Source of the DNA: Liolophura sinensis
Taxonomy: Eukaryota > Mollusca > Polyplacophora > Chitonida > Chitonidae
Direction of reading: 5' to 3'
Assembly (NCBI RefSeq): GCF_032854445.1
Contig: NC_088304.1
Coordinates: forward strand, 6,337,704 to 6,401,703
Length of the DNA: 64,000 bases
Numbering within the stretch: position 1 is the stretch's first letter; each line of letters begins with the position of its first letter. A program made the position numbers and the translations under genes. Shown here piece after piece: positions 10,517 through 22,034 of this stretch. The notes beneath the pieces are model-generated. The model was not told where the DNA came from and did not search any database. It saw nothing but the letters and a program-made list of their open reading frames with translations.

Positions 10517-12700
10517 AATCCATATTTAATCATTCATTTGGGTCACATGTCATAATCGTCTCACAAAACAACAGGATTATACATGGTGAGATTTGGAAAT
10601 GTCAGCTACAAATTAGAAAAACAGGTCTGTATATCAGGAAAAGTGTCAGGGCATGGTAACTGATAACATCTGATAACGGGATCTATTGGAGCAAAACATC
10701 CAAGACGTTGCTAATTTTACATTGCAAAACCATTTATAAGCAGGACGAAAGCTAATGCACTTCGTAATGATTATATGTTCCCGCACAAACTCTGAATTCA
10801 TTTGAAATGCATCTGATCAGCTATACACTGAAAATACAAATGTTTATCATTTAAACATATCTCTGCAACAGATAATAAACGTGATTAACAAATTAATGCC
10901 TTTCAGTAAATATCGGGCTTCTTCTTATACTATTTAGAGCGTTAAAATGATTCCAAAGTTTCAAAAAGCTAGAATTTGATCTGTCTTACACATTTCAGGA
11001 AATTAATAAACTATTTTGAACGTAACACGTGCACACACTATAATAAATGCTTACATTTAACATGTTCAAGGAGTGTTTTTTTCAAATGTACGCGTGTTTC
11101 ATAAATATATTGATTCATTTTATAAATACATGCAGTATTTTATAAATACTCACATTTATAGTATAAATGCAATAATTTATGTAGTAAATTGAATGGGTTT
11201 ATTGCTTAAACGGAGTGATTTAAAGTTTTCAATGTAAATGATCAACATTATAAAGCGGTCTTATTATCAGTTGTTCGATAAACATGTTTAAGTGTTTAGG
11301 TATTAAACATGTTACGATGAAGCATTAAGCACGATTTTTATCTGTTGCAAAGAGATGTTTAAATGTTACACATAATATGTTGTCAGTATTAGAGTCTCAG
11401 TAGTCATTCACCAATGGTCGGCGGTAGTTATCGGACATAGGTTTAAAAAATATTGAATAAGACGTTAAACAACGAGTAAATAAAAATATGTATTTTTTCG
11501 ATTGATTTGTGACATCTCAGGATTTAATATTATCTAAGTGTTCAGTAAAAGCTGTCTAATTTACGCTGTCATCAACAATTCAGTGTTATACGAACACTTA
11601 GGAAATCCGTCTGTTCAAGTGGGGTATTTTCGTGGTACGACCTTGAGGTCAATGTGCCTCGCGTTTATTTCAGTACTATGAAATTACTGACGTCATCTGT
11701 ATCTCCTGTTATTAGTGAGTTATTAGTGAGCTTGTCCGCGCTGGCTCTCTCAGCTTAGCTGCATCTCATCAATGAGATCGCAGGTTCAAATTCAAGCTAT
11801 TTCGACCACGTCTTGCTCAATGAAACTACACATTTGTGCTTTTTCTGACTGGTTTATAGAAAATCATCAACAAAAAATGAGCCTTGTGTGTCATCGAATG
11901 TCCGTTATGCATATTTTTGACAAACTGCAGATGCTGTAAAACACATCCTAAATACAACTAAAAGAAATATTAACGTCATGCATGGTCTAAGTAAAGTTAA
12001 AAATACAGCGAGGAGGAATGAAACCCTGAACATGTACCTCACACATAGTGACATCAGCTGACCTTTTACAGATACTAGTAGTTAATCGATGTAGAACTGT
12101 GAATGTGTAAACTTGTAGCGTTTAAGACATCCAGTGTGTTCAGGTGATAAGTTTTAGCTGGCAATGTTGTTTGAGAGTGCAGGGATTATTGGTAGAAAAT
12201 TCACCGGGTTAACACCCGTATTTGCATAGTTTATGACTGTCTTTTCGTCTATTCAACGTAATTATTCATTTCGTGATTCATAAGAAAACCACGTACACAA
12301 CGAGTTCGTTAACATGACGCTAACGGGAGTGAATGCTCACGATTTACTTTATGAAATTCCATACATTTCCTGTGCATCAGCATAGGTTTACAGCCTTCAA
12401 CTACATTCCTCTCTTTTGTTTTTACATTTTAGTTCTGATGTCATTGTAGAGCAGCATTAAATTACCGAAAAGCATTATTCAACACAGCTGTGATGCTTTG
12501 CAGACGAAAATAGCAAACAGAATTTTGTTGTCAATTCTAAACCCCACTGAAAAAATTTTTCCAGTGAGAAAATTTTTGCTTTCTATTTATTTTACATTGG
12601 TAGGATTGTCTATGGGTTCGATTTTCCTCCACACTTTTTAGGAAATCTGCTCGTATTAAAATTAAGGAAGGAATCCATGTCTAATTCTGAAGACTACGGA
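10517..12700. other. AT-rich intergenic DNA upstream of IL-17-like gene A
   Basis: No open frames of note occur over more than 2 kb. TGACGTCA is at 11688-11695. A tRNA-like segment with a B-box-like AGGTTCAAATTC lies near 11770-11782 and may be an old SINE head. An octamer-like ATTTGCATA is at 12220-12228. Otherwise nothing is recognised. Confidence 0.5.
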
Positions 12701-12712
12701 CGGCAAAAGATG

Positions 12713-12720
12713 TGACGTCA
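12713..12720. promoter_or_regulatory. CRE/ATF-type palindrome TGACGTCA upstream of gene A
   Basis: This is a perfect 8-bp CRE palindrome about 200 bp upstream of the predicted transcription start of IL-17-like gene A. The same palindrome lies upstream of gene B (33954-33961). It is unusually common across the whole window, so its role here is uncertain. Confidence 0.4.
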
Positions 12721-12855
12721 CACTACAAGCTAACCAAATCTGACCTATAACAATCGTGGTAAACTTCTGCACAAATGTCTATAGGGATAAAAGTTTGACG
12801 ACTACCGGAGATGAAGCAATCCTCTAATGTGACGCTCACTGTGACAGTCATGTCC

Positions 12856-12926
12856 ACCGGAAGTTATGTTCCTGGTCTGGTGGGCTATATAAGAGGATAT
12901 ACCACAGCACTTAGTCTTCAGTCTAC
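12856..12926 (+). promoter_or_regulatory. Core promoter of IL-17-like gene A: ETS-type site, TATA box, initiator
   Basis: ACCGGAAGT (12856-12864) is a textbook ETS core. TATATAAG at 12886-12893 is a strong TATA box. TCAGTC at 12918-12923 fits an initiator, placing the predicted start near 12920, 34 bp after the TATA start. The first ATG in frame with the spliced gene is at 13006, giving an 86-base leader. All sites are on the coding strand. Gene B has the same ETS-TATA order and near-identical spacing. Confidence 0.7.
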
Positions 12927-13005
12927 TCAAGCCACTCTACGCTTTAACAGAAGGATTTGATTAAGGACAAACGAGATTGCAACCTGCAAAACTAAAACAA
13001 CTAGT

Positions 13006-13925
13006 ATGACCTCTACCCACATCACGATCACCTGCGGCCAACTATTACAGGTTCGTTTATTTACTCTTCATTCATTCATTCATTGTAGTTTTCATGTGAC
13101 TGTATAAATACTACAATTTAGAAAAAATTTATTTTAATTTAATTTAAAAAACAATTTGATATTGTAATTTTATGCGTGTAAAGGACTCTTCTGTTTACAT
13201 AAGCTTAGATAGATGAGTTTTACTACGTTGAGCCTGAACTATGCCTTATGGTAAACATGTTATAGTACGTCTTGTAGTAAACACATTGTTTCGTAAAATA
13301 AAAACTTTTCAGTCTTTTAACGTTGAAAAAAATAACATTTTACGTTTACTGTATTGCTAGAGTTGCTTTTTTCTTTCAGATAAAAGTTTTCTGGATATTC
13401 ATCCTTATGGTGCTAAATATCGAGAGCCATGTGACTGGCAGCCCGGTACCTTGTCAACAACCCGGAAACAACACACTTAAGAACCAATGGATGAGGTTAC
13501 ATTCCGCTCAGAATGCCAGCACGCTGGTGTCACGGCAGGCCAGTAGGGTTGCAACTATCATCGAGAGCAGCAAAACGTCCGGGAGAACCTGTCCAACCAC
13601 GCTCTCTACTGATCCGAACCAACCCGAAGAGCGTCGCTCCCTCTGTCCGTGGTCCTACCGAATAAACCACGATCCTACTCGATACCCCGTGGATCTTCCC
13701 GAAGCATTCTGCCTCTGTAGCAACTGCATCTCCAATCGCATCAACACCTGTGAGGCCGTTTATTACGAAGTGCCCGTATTGAGACAAACTCAGCAATGTA
13801 ACTCTGGCTCGTACGTTTACGAGGAGACCTTCCAGAAAATAGCTGTTGGCTGCACGTGCACTCAACCGCGGTTAGCCATCGCACAGCCAATCCAGCGGAG
13901 CGGTCCAGATCCCAGTGGATTTTAG
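13006..13925 (+). CDS. IL17: Interleukin-17-like secreted cytokine, paralogue A (2 exons)
   Basis: Secreted IL-17-family ligand, expected to signal through IL-17 receptors in immune or epithelial defence. The coding sequence joins 13006-13050 and 13380-13925 (196 residues). The donor AG|GTTCGT is weak; the acceptor after a pyrimidine tract, TTTCTTTCAG, is strong; the intron is 329 bp, phase 0. Exon 1 encodes 15 residues; exon 2 opens with a hydrophobic stretch (about residues 18-30) that looks like a signal peptide or signal anchor core. The IL-17 domain covers about residues 100-178: CPW at 104-106, INHDPTRYP at 110-118, CLCSNC at 126-131, VLRQT at 148-152, VGCTC at 171-175. Cysteines 86, 104, 126, 128, 131, 139, 155, 173 and 175 have the same spacing as in gene B. 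N-glycosylation sequons are at N45 and N60. The open frame extends into the intron without an ATG, which supports the splice. Uncertain point: the 15-residue N-terminus before the hydrophobic core. Confidence 0.93.
13051..13379 (+). other. Intron of IL-17-like gene A
   Basis: GT-AG intron, 329 bp, AT-rich, phase 0, lying before the signal peptide core. Gene B has an intron at the equivalent place but 517 bp long. The sequence of the two introns is not alike. Confidence 0.8.
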
Positions 13926-13975
13926 GTTGTGATAGACCTACGCCCCACAAATGTCTGTGATACTATTATATTGAT

Positions 13976-13988
13976 TTATTTATTAAAT
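13976..13988 (+). promoter_or_regulatory. AU-rich element overlapping an ATTAAA poly(A) signal, gene A 3' UTR
   Basis: TTATTTATT (13976-13984) is the minimal AU-rich destabilising nonamer, and it overlaps ATTAAA at 13982-13987, 57 bases after the stop codon. A further TTATTTATT occurs near 14334-14342 and an AATAAA at 14627-14632, so a longer 3' UTR is possible. Such elements are typical of cytokine mRNAs in vertebrates; in this AT-rich DNA they could be chance. Confidence 0.4.
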
Positions 13989-14734
13989 TATAAAACATTT
14001 TACAATAACCAAGACAGTGGCTTCTTTAATTAGCCGGCAATGACTTATGTCAGGTGATTTGGCACGTCCTGTCTTACAACAAAACGATCTCGTCCATATA
14101 AAAATTCTGTTGTATTTTATCTAGGAACTTTTAATTTTACATATGTTTCACAATGATGTATTCTTGTTATTTTTGATATTTTAGTGCATCTGTTGATGTA
14201 TATACCCGTGATTTATACAGGGGTAGCTAACAGTACATTAATCATGGTTGAAGGCCAGGTTTGTTTTTTCATTTTTTTTTCTTTTTGTAAAAAATACTTC
14301 CTTAATTAACATTTTTATTAAAAGCGTCGTAATTATTTATTTATGACAGATGACTATTGTTTCTGTATAAATTTATGTACATAAATTTAAAAACTACTGG
14401 ACTGTTAATTTATTTTTTTTATAAAATTATAATATCAACTTTAAAATATCAACTTTTTATGCGTTATCTTGGATATATTATATGGATATATTAAATTATC
14501 ATCGTCACGTGATGACGACACTATGCGTTTCTTATATTCACTTCATGCAAGGTCAAATTCATGACTGTCAGTTAACAATATTGCAATAGATTACAGTATA
14601 TTGTTTTTGCTTTTATTTTAGCTGCAAATAAAACCGTTTTATGAAATAAGATTCTTGATACTGTGGCCTTTTTGACCGTGCCGTTTTACTTTTCTGTCCT
14701 CTATTATTGTTTCCCTATTTGTGTTTTACCCCGA
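13989..14734. other. AT-rich DNA downstream of gene A
   Basis: It may include the distal 3' UTR ending near the AATAAA at 14627. T-rich and A-rich runs are present. No coding signal. Confidence 0.5.
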
Positions 14735-14830
14735 ATGATTCGGAATCGAACTCAGCACTTCACTGTTGAGATGCTGCAGTGGGTGTCGGACATCAGTTCT
14801 TTACCACTGAGCCAGGGCAGCTCCCAGTGT
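14735..14830 (-). repeat. tRNA-like SINE head with A and B boxes
   Basis: On the - strand TGGCTCAGTGG (14824-14814) matches a pol III A box, and AGTTCGATTCC (14752-14742) matches a B box at 10 of 11 positions. The boxes are about 60 bp apart, wider than in most tRNA genes, and no cloverleaf with paired acceptor ends is evident. I therefore call a tRNA-derived SINE head and not a tRNA gene. The downstream body is not matched to the other SINEs here. Confidence 0.6.
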
Positions 14831-15834
14831 TGGTTACTGATGCCAAAGGAAAGCGCAATTTGTCACCGAAACAAGCAAATGTCCTAATTCCTGTGAAGAG
14901 ACTTCCTCAGGAGCTGGACGATGACTTTGCGTTTATCTCTAATCTAGATCGTTATTAACAGATTACATCGTAATTTCATTAGCTTTGATTGATGCTCTGC
15001 GTCGTACACAATAATATTTCACTTTGCACAACGCTTTGATTAAGGGTAGGGCTCATTCAAGAAACCAAGCACGTATACAACCAAGTGGACATAACCCACG
15101 TTCATATCAATCTAACGAGTACCAAAGTGATGTCCCTTGGATAATGAAGTCTGTGGCCAGTGAAAACCCCCCGAAAAATAAACCGAGGTACGAATCACAA
15201 AGTAAATTTTTAAGATATAAATGTACAACAGCCAAGATACAGTGGTCATCGCTTTAAGACTTCTATCTTACATTATCGGAACATAGGGACTTGGTCTTAT
15301 CTACGGTAAAGTCACCAGAGACACGCGTGTGTTTAGTCCCACTGGTCGCACAAACACAATTGCCCAAGTACTTCTGATTCCATTGCCTTCGTGGCCAGCC
15401 TCTTTTGTGTGACCTGCCATGAAGTTTACAACAGGCCATTTGCAGTCCGCAAACAGAACATTCTTGTGTGATATGTACATATAATATGTAGGAGAGTTCA
15501 TCTGTAACTCGTAAAACATTTGCTAGGTTATCCTCCGCACTCTGGTTTTCTCCACCCAGAAAACTAACAGCCATTTTATCAGTAAAAAGTCCCTAGGTAT
15601 GATTTTATATATCAATTGAAAAAAACAAAATAAATGCAGGTACAAGATATATTCGCTGTACCCTATCGATGTACACAAATATACAAATTACTATATTTCA
15701 ACAAATTAGGTAAGGAAATATGGACGTTCAGAATCAAGACAAATACGTCACTTAAAACATGCTAAACTTTCGTTGAAATACAGTATAACTTACATTTGAA
15801 GCCTAGCTGTTGTTTGCATTAAAACCAGCATTGT
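14831..15834. other. Intergenic, nothing recognised
   Basis: Overlapping frames on the - strand at 15263-15574 show no domain. No repeat is evident. Confidence 0.5.
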
Positions 15835-16735
15835 GTTATGGACCAACATTGTTATTGGCCAACATCAAATTATGGACCAGCGGTGTGTTATGGATCAGCA
15901 TTGTGTTATGAACCAGCATTGAGTTGTGAACCAGCATTGTGATATGGATCAGCATTGTGCTGTGGACCAGCACTGAGGTATGAAGCTGTACTGCGTGATG
16001 GACCAGTACTGCATAATGGACCAGTACTGTGTGATGGGCCAGCATCGAAATATGGACCAGCATTGAGCTATGGATCATCACTGTGTTATGAACCAGCAAT
16101 GTGCCATGGACCAGCATTGTGTTATGAACCAATATTGAGCTATGGATCATCACTGAGTTATGAACCAGCATTGTGTCATGGACCAGTGTTGTATTATGAG
16201 TCATCATTGGGTTATGAACCAGCATTGAGTTGTGAACCAGCATTGTGTTATGGACCAGCATTGTATTATGGGCCAGTATTGTGTTCTGGACCATCATTGT
16301 GTTACAGGCCAGCATTGTGTTATGGGTTAGCATTGTGTCATGGGTCATCATTGTTTTATGGAATATCATTGTGTTATGAACCAGCATAGTGTTATGGGCC
16401 AGCCTTATGTTATGAACCAGTACTGAGTTTTGGACTAGCATAGTGTTATGGACCATCATTGTGATATGAACCAGCATTGTGTTATGGACCAACGTGGTGT
16501 TATGGACCAGTGTTGTGTTATGGACCATCATTGTGTTATGAGCCAGCATTATGTTATGGGCCAGCATTATGTTACGGAACAGCATTGTGTTATGACCAGT
16601 ACTATGTGATGGGCCAGCATCGAGTTGTGTACCATCTTTGTGTTATGGATCAGCTTTGTTTTAAGGGCCAGTGCTGTGTTATTGACCAGCATTGTGTTAT
16701 GGACCAGTACTGTGTTATACACCAGTATTGTGTGT
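15835..16735. repeat. 18-bp minisatellite, about 50 copies
   Basis: The unit is TATGGACCAGCATTGTGT with variants such as TATGAACCAGCATTGAGT and TATGGATCATCACTGTGT. The 18-bp period keeps frames open on both strands for up to 249 codons (hexapeptide HNTMLV on -, CYGPAL on +). These are repeat artefacts, not proteins: no conserved start, no flanking coding sequence, and stops fall wherever the period slips. Confidence 0.95.
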
Positions 16736-18059
16736 GTTGTATTGTGTTCACAATCATAACCTGATGGAAATAGCCCAGTTGACAAGCTGCGTGGACGGCG
16801 TGGTATTATTATGGGACAATATTGCTATAGGGCAGATAACCAATCTCAGTTTCCACAGTATTTATACTAAGTAAATCTAAAGAAAAACATAACCATTAGA
16901 GTTTTCAGGCTGTGTATGTATAATAAGGCAGCCTGACTGGTTTATATTGTGACTTCATGGAGATGACAGACTGATGGCTGTTTAAGCACGATTGTATCTA
17001 CATTTACATGTACTTATATATTGCCGTTTCCAGTGTTTTTCTGTTTAAAAATAAGACCTAAGTGGGTGTGATTGCTCGACATTTCCCTCCTACACAAACC
17101 GATTGTAAACTGTATAAAAACAAATCGTGTCGTGCTGGTGAACTTTCTTTTACCACCACAACTACAACACTGAAACACTCACCCATTTTACAGAAAAGAA
17201 CAAAATGATACAATGCTTGGGCCGTTTTCTTTTTTGCAGGCAATGTTGAACATTGTGTCTCCTTCTGTTTGGCTTTGGCTGTTATCTGGTTATCTCCTGT
17301 GTGGAAATCGTCATCTACCAGCATCTCAGCTTGGTATATCTATAGGTTCACGCGTGAGTTCTCTGTTTACCTCAAACCCGCGCAGTGATCGGGATTTTCT
17401 CCCCACTGTTTGCACACCGTTTTAATCCACATCAGGGTCACGCTCGTTTTTATTCGGTGTTTTAGGGTGTACGGAAATTGTGGCTAAATTCATTCCTTTT
17501 TGTACGAGCTATGTTATCTTACATGTCAGATGAGCTATCAGACAACATGACACGGCTGCTACCACAACGCCCTTAATCCTTAGTTCTGAACGGATCCCGG
17601 CGCCTGCATGACTACTGGTTTTAAAAAGTAAATAAAGAAAGACTAGGAAATAAATCTTATTTATCTCTCTTGAATGCATTCATGTAAAATCATTTGAGAC
17701 GTTTCTTTTTGTTTTCGTTTTGTAGGTAATTTCCTACTGAAATACTACCCAGGGGCGTGCCACCCAGACAGCGGATGTTAATTAAGGGTAGGAGAAAACG
17801 GAGGGGGGAGTGGATACCTACCCTTTAGTCCTCCTCCCCACAAGCCTTTGCATGGACATCTTCTCGGCTACCAAAAAGAAAAAAAATAATACCAACAGAA
17901 TAACAGAATGTGAATTTGCTGCATTTGAGATGTTAAAAAAGAAAAACAAGGTGTTTTGTCTTCAAGACACGACAGTGTTAGCTATGATGTTTATACATGA
18001 AGGTGTTCGTAAAATGTTCGTCTACTTTTCATCGATACACAATGTAATGTATACGTTTT
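16736..18059. other. Intergenic, nothing recognised
   Basis: Several short frames, none recognisable. A stretch at 17100-17330 is open on both strands but without domains. Confidence 0.5.
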
Positions 18060-18250
18060 CAGTCTATGAATGTCAGTTTATGAATGTATTTATGTATGTT
18101 TGTATGCGTGTGTGTAAGTATGTATGTATACGTGTATGTATGCCTTATTTGTATGTGTGTACGTATGTATGTATGTATGTATGTATGTATGTATGTATGT
18201 ATGTATGTATGTATGTATGTATGTATGTATGTATGTATGTATGTATGTAT
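18060..18250. repeat. ATGT tetranucleotide microsatellite
   Basis: It is pure over about 90 bases from 18162, with an imperfect leading part containing ATGTTTGTATG. It abuts a SINE 3' fragment at 18250, which is common for SINE tails. Confidence 0.95.
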
Positions 18251-18290
18251 GGGTGAGTGAGTGCTTGAGGTTTAAACGTCGTATTTAAAA
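18250..18290 (-). repeat. GAGTGAGTG SINE 3' fragment
   Basis: GTGAGTGAGTGCTTGAGGTTT followed by an ACGTCGTA-like segment matches the 3' end of the SINE at 19496-19858 with a few changes. Only about 40 bases remain. Confidence 0.7.
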
Positions 18291-18417
18291 ATTGTACTGA
18301 ACCGATATACCCGACTGCTGGCTGCACAATGTATGTGTGCGTGTATATATGCGTGCGTTTGTGTTTGTGTGTGTGCATGCGTGTATGTATGCAATTATGT
18401 ATGTAATTATGTAATTA

Positions 18418-18493
18418 TGTAATTATGTAATTATGTATGTATGTATGTATGTATGTATGTATGTATGTATGTATGTATGTATGTATGTATGTA

Positions 18494-18546
<53 letters not shown>

Positions 18547-18623
18547 ATGTATGTATGTATGTATGTATGTATGTATGTATGTATGTATGTATGTATGTAT
18601 GTATGTATGTGTGTGTATGTATC

Positions 18624-18654
<31 letters not shown>

Positions 18655-18735
18655 ATGTATGTATGTATGTATTCAGGTATGTATGCATACAGGTATGTAT
18701 GTATGTGTGTATGTGTGCATGCATGTATGCGTGGG
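18418..18735. repeat. Compound ATGT / GT microsatellite
   Basis: Long ATGT runs surround a (GT)n core at about 18500-18530, with a second GT-rich part near 18610-18640. The Tyr-Val-Cys-Met (+) and His-Ile-Thr (-) repetitive frames are artefacts. Such a tract is prone to length error in assembly. Confidence 0.97.
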
Positions 18736-19150
18736 TGTCTGCTATTCTGTTTTTCCCACAACCATTTTTAATAATGACAAATCAGAATTATGGAGTGCAA
18801 GGAGAGGTATTAAATCCGCATACAATTTAATAATTATTGTCTTAATGTAAAGGATCAGTTCAGAGTTGTTTTAAATATGCGCATTTCGTGGTGACAAACA
18901 GTATATCAGCGAAGGTGTAGTTTTTCGTGTGTCCACGTAAATTGGAGTAATCCAGGTTCTGAAACGTTACGTGTAAAGAGGCTGCGGCGTTAGTGTGACG
19001 TTGTTAGAGTCAAGTATGATACGTACTGCGTATTTTTAATGGAAAGTCTTATAAATGAGAATTAAAACCGTTTTGATGGATGTGTGATATACAACAAATA
19101 ATTTTCATAGTGACGTCATTCAAATGCAGACCTGAACTTTTCGTGACCAA
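18736..19150. other. Intergenic, nothing recognised
   Basis: A TGACGTCA palindrome is at 19111-19118. No coding signal. Confidence 0.5.
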
Positions 19151-19154
19151 CAAG

Positions 19155-19176
19155 GGCTCGGGTTCGAATCCAAGAC
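19155..19176 (+). repeat. Orphan B-box remnant of a tRNA-derived element
   Basis: GGTTCGAATCC at 19161-19171 is a perfect pol III B box directly upstream of the next SINE. No A box is found at the proper distance, so it is probably the stub of an older SINE. Confidence 0.45.
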
Positions 19177-19186
19177 AAGTTACTTG

Positions 19187-19469
19187 ACCGACCCCGATAG
19201 TTCAGTTGGTAGAGCGCCCCCTTCGGTTGCGGTAGATTCAGGGTAAACCCTGGGTCTGGTCAAACCTAAGACCTTAAAAACAGGAAGTTGTATCTTCCTC
19301 GCTTGGCGTTCAGCATTAAGGGGATAGCGCAACGTCTGGTTAACCCGTATCAGTATAATGGCTCAGGCTGAACGGCTGACTTGCCTCAGTGAAGCAGGTT
19401 CCTTCGTAGTCATATGAGTGAAAAATTGTTATGTACCAGTTTAAACCCCAAGCACTCACTGACTCACTC
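19187..19469 (+). mobile_element. tRNA-derived SINE (GAGTGAGTG type), sense copy
   Basis: The head has an A-box-like TAGTTCAGTTGGTAGAGCGC. The body has CTTGGCGTTCAGCATTAAGG and GTCATATGAGTGAAAAATT, and the 3' end is CCCCAAGCACTCACTGACTC. Flanking AAG(T/C)TACTTG at 19177-19186 and 19470-19479 is a probable 10-bp target-site duplication with one mismatch. Its 3' end faces that of the next copy, 26 bp away. Confidence 0.8.
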
Positions 19470-19495
19470 AAGCTACTTGGGTTGCTGCCTAAAGT

Positions 19496-19858
19496 GAGTG
19501 AGTGAGTGCTTGGGGTTTAACGTCGTACTCAACAATTTTTCAGTCATATGACGACGAAGGAATCATTAGGGTGCATGTACGTGTAATGTGCCTCCTTGTT
19601 GCAGGACGGATTTCCACCGCTCTTTTATTTAGTGCTGCTTCACTGAGACGACTTACCGAAGGCAAGTAAGCCGCCCCGCCCGAGCCATTATACTGATACG
19701 GGTCAACCAGTCGTTGCACTATCCCCTTCATGCTGAACGCCAAGCGAGGAAGTTACAACTTCCTCTTTTAAAGTCTTAGGTGTGACTCGATCAAGGATTG
19801 ATCCTGGGTCTACCGGTCCCGAAGCGGACGCTCTACCAACTGTGCTATCCGGGCCGGT
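19496..19858 (-). mobile_element. tRNA-derived SINE (GAGTGAGTG type), antisense, with perfect 14-bp target-site duplication
   Basis: TTGCTGCCTAAAGT occurs at 19482-19495 and again at 19859-19872, exactly bounding the element. On the - strand the head reads CCCGGATAGCACAGTTGGTA, with an A box and the anticodon-like CGCTTCGGGACC. The body holds AGGAAGTTGTAACTTCCTCG and GACTGAAAAATTG, and the 3' end is CCCCAAGCACTCACTCAC. The perfect duplication implies a fairly young insertion. The 67-codon open frame at 19540-19743 is a SINE by-product. Confidence 0.9.
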
Positions 19859-19905
19859 TTGCTGCCTAAAGTCATGCGTTTGTCTTGCTTAGGGATGTGA
19901 TTTTA

Positions 19906-20000
19906 TCCGAGCGCCCAGTATCGTCTTAACGTAACCCTGGCGGTCGTCGTGTAAAAAAAATTCATGACACCAATCAAGTAAAATAAATAAATAAATAAAG
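19906..20000 (+). repeat. AATA-tailed SINE, degenerate 3' fragment
   Basis: It has CGGTCGTCGTGTAA, ACACCAATCAAGTAAA and an (AATA)n tail, in the same order as in the full copies, but the core is heavily altered. Confidence 0.6.
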
Positions 20001-22034
20001 AATACCCTGACGTTTGTCATGTACAATGTATACGTATAAGTGCACGTATTCCTGTACACGTCGGAAAGCACGTGTCAATGATTTTGACAGCCGCGCAAGA
20101 CAGAAATTGTATCAGAGCTGACGATATAGTTACATGCACTCCTGTCATGTCAGGAGGAAATAACACGTACACGCTTGAGCTTCCTCACTATTGTAGTGTG
20201 TATATGTCCATAAAAAAAGTAATTGTTTTTCGTATTTGTAATTTATTACCCCTATTATAATCTCTGCTGTATACTCTGCTATCAGCTAAAGATCTTATTG
20301 TCATATATTTGTTTTCTTTCTTCATTGTTGTGTATTTCCGTTTTTGTGGGTTGTTTTATTATGTCTGAATTTTTGCAGCTAAGTCAGCCGAAAGCTTCTT
20401 GAGAAAATGAAAAAGTTTATCTTCTATAGTATATCAAAATCTGGTATTGTCTGCGGTCCTTCTGAAATGATGCTGATATGCTTGGCAAATTACTTTAAAC
20501 GTAGACATCCGTTCGACTGGTCTCACAATTTCACAATCGCATAGAAACAATGCTTAGTCAGCCAGACTGAGACAGAGGTAAATGGGGTCCACCAATAAAA
20601 CATTTAAGAAAGCTTAGTGTGATACTCGATACCTGGCAACAAACACAGAAATAAAGGTCTGTTACACGCGTGTGGCATGGCCAAACCCTCGCTGTGCATT
20701 CTTGCGGAGCTACAAGAACACATGGCTCTGTTTATGTTAAGACTCGTCGTACTAACTGCGATAATATCAAAGGGGTACGTGTAAGTGTAAAAGCGCACAG
20801 CAACTGTATATCAGAGACAAGTCAGCCATTATTTTGGTCAGTGGACTCTCGGAAGCTCCATCTTCCGGGGTGATTCAGTTGTCAATTGGGGAGACTTTCC
20901 GCAGAAACCGGTAGTCTGGCGTTTGGCCCTGGGTCATGGTTAGCCATACTCTTCTACCTTGCCACAGACGTGAAGACTAAACAGAAAACATGTGGTGTGT
21001 GGATATCAGTCATATCAGACACCCTAATGTATCTTTACATGACAAATCAGGAGCTGCCTGTGAGGGATTGAAATTAGAAAGTTAACGCCGTCGTTTGGTG
21101 CATTTCGAAATTGGCAATCAAATGAGTCATTTACCATACATTTGCCTAAAACTTGTCCGTATATCGTTCCCTTTGTCTGGTGTATTAATAATTATTGATA
21201 AACTATTTATACAATTAAAGGTATTTGAATATGAACAGCTATAGCTTTTTTTTAAAAAAAAAAGAATATCCCCTACGTTTTGATAGTACATTCATCGATG
21301 AGGAAGCCTGTTTTGGCAAGTCAGTGGACAGAGAATATCGATAAGGAAATAAAAAGGACCAGATGGTCAGTGAGTGGATAATTAGACACTGGCACACAAG
21401 GCCATTTCCAAAGTCCAATTAGTCCAAAGATACAGTGACGAAGACTGTCGTGTTATATCTTTCTATGTCTTAAAGGAAAGCGGTGGCTCATGTTGGTTAT
21501 GTATCTTAATGCAAGGGGTTGCAGCTTCTTTAGGGGTGTGAGGTACATCAACAATGCCCAGGGCTTGATCTATCCCACACAGGCTTCAGGGAAACAACAA
21601 TTAAAATGCCAACAATTTGGAATTTCAAGACTTTTATAATAAAGATCATGATTCAGCGGCCGACTCGATTTGCAGATTTACTGTTGTATCTGTCATAAAA
21701 TTCAGCAAAATATTGTGTATGTACACACAGAAGCTTTATCAAGTCTCGGTAAACGTCATGGCTGTAGTAGGGTGAAGTTCATGATCCGATCGGCATTTCC
21801 TGGTCATGGCTGTGGTATTAATGCAAGTCCTTGATATCTGTAAACATGATCAACGTTAGAGGCGTGACCACGCTGTCCAAATACCCGAGAGCGCCCACAC
21901 GTGCCGTGCTTTACCTTCCCGTCCCCCACAAGGGCCCATGAACCACAGTTAACCTCAAGAACAGACAATAATCCAAAGAGGCATCATGTTACAATAGGCA
22001 TGGCACGCGAAACGGGGAATTTACGTGTACTGAG
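20001..22034. other. Intergenic, nothing recognised
   Basis: About 2 kb of AT-rich DNA with scattered short open frames (20072-20260, 20670-20873, 20886-21071), none with a recognisable domain, intron pattern or repeat character. Confidence 0.5.

Noticed and set aside
13530-13950. - strand frames of 111 and 69 codons
   Set aside because: They are antisense to the well-supported IL-17-like exon.
14735-14830. Possible tRNA gene
   Set aside because: A and B boxes are present but too far apart, and paired acceptor-stem ends are not evident; a SINE head is more likely.
15836-16585. 249-codon - strand open frame of hexapeptide repeats
   Set aside because: It is the translation of an 18-bp minisatellite that is open on both strands; no start context, flanking coding sequence or domain.
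18060-18850. Long Tyr/Val/Cys and His/Ile/Thr repeat frames
   Set aside because: Products of ATGT and GT microsatellites.
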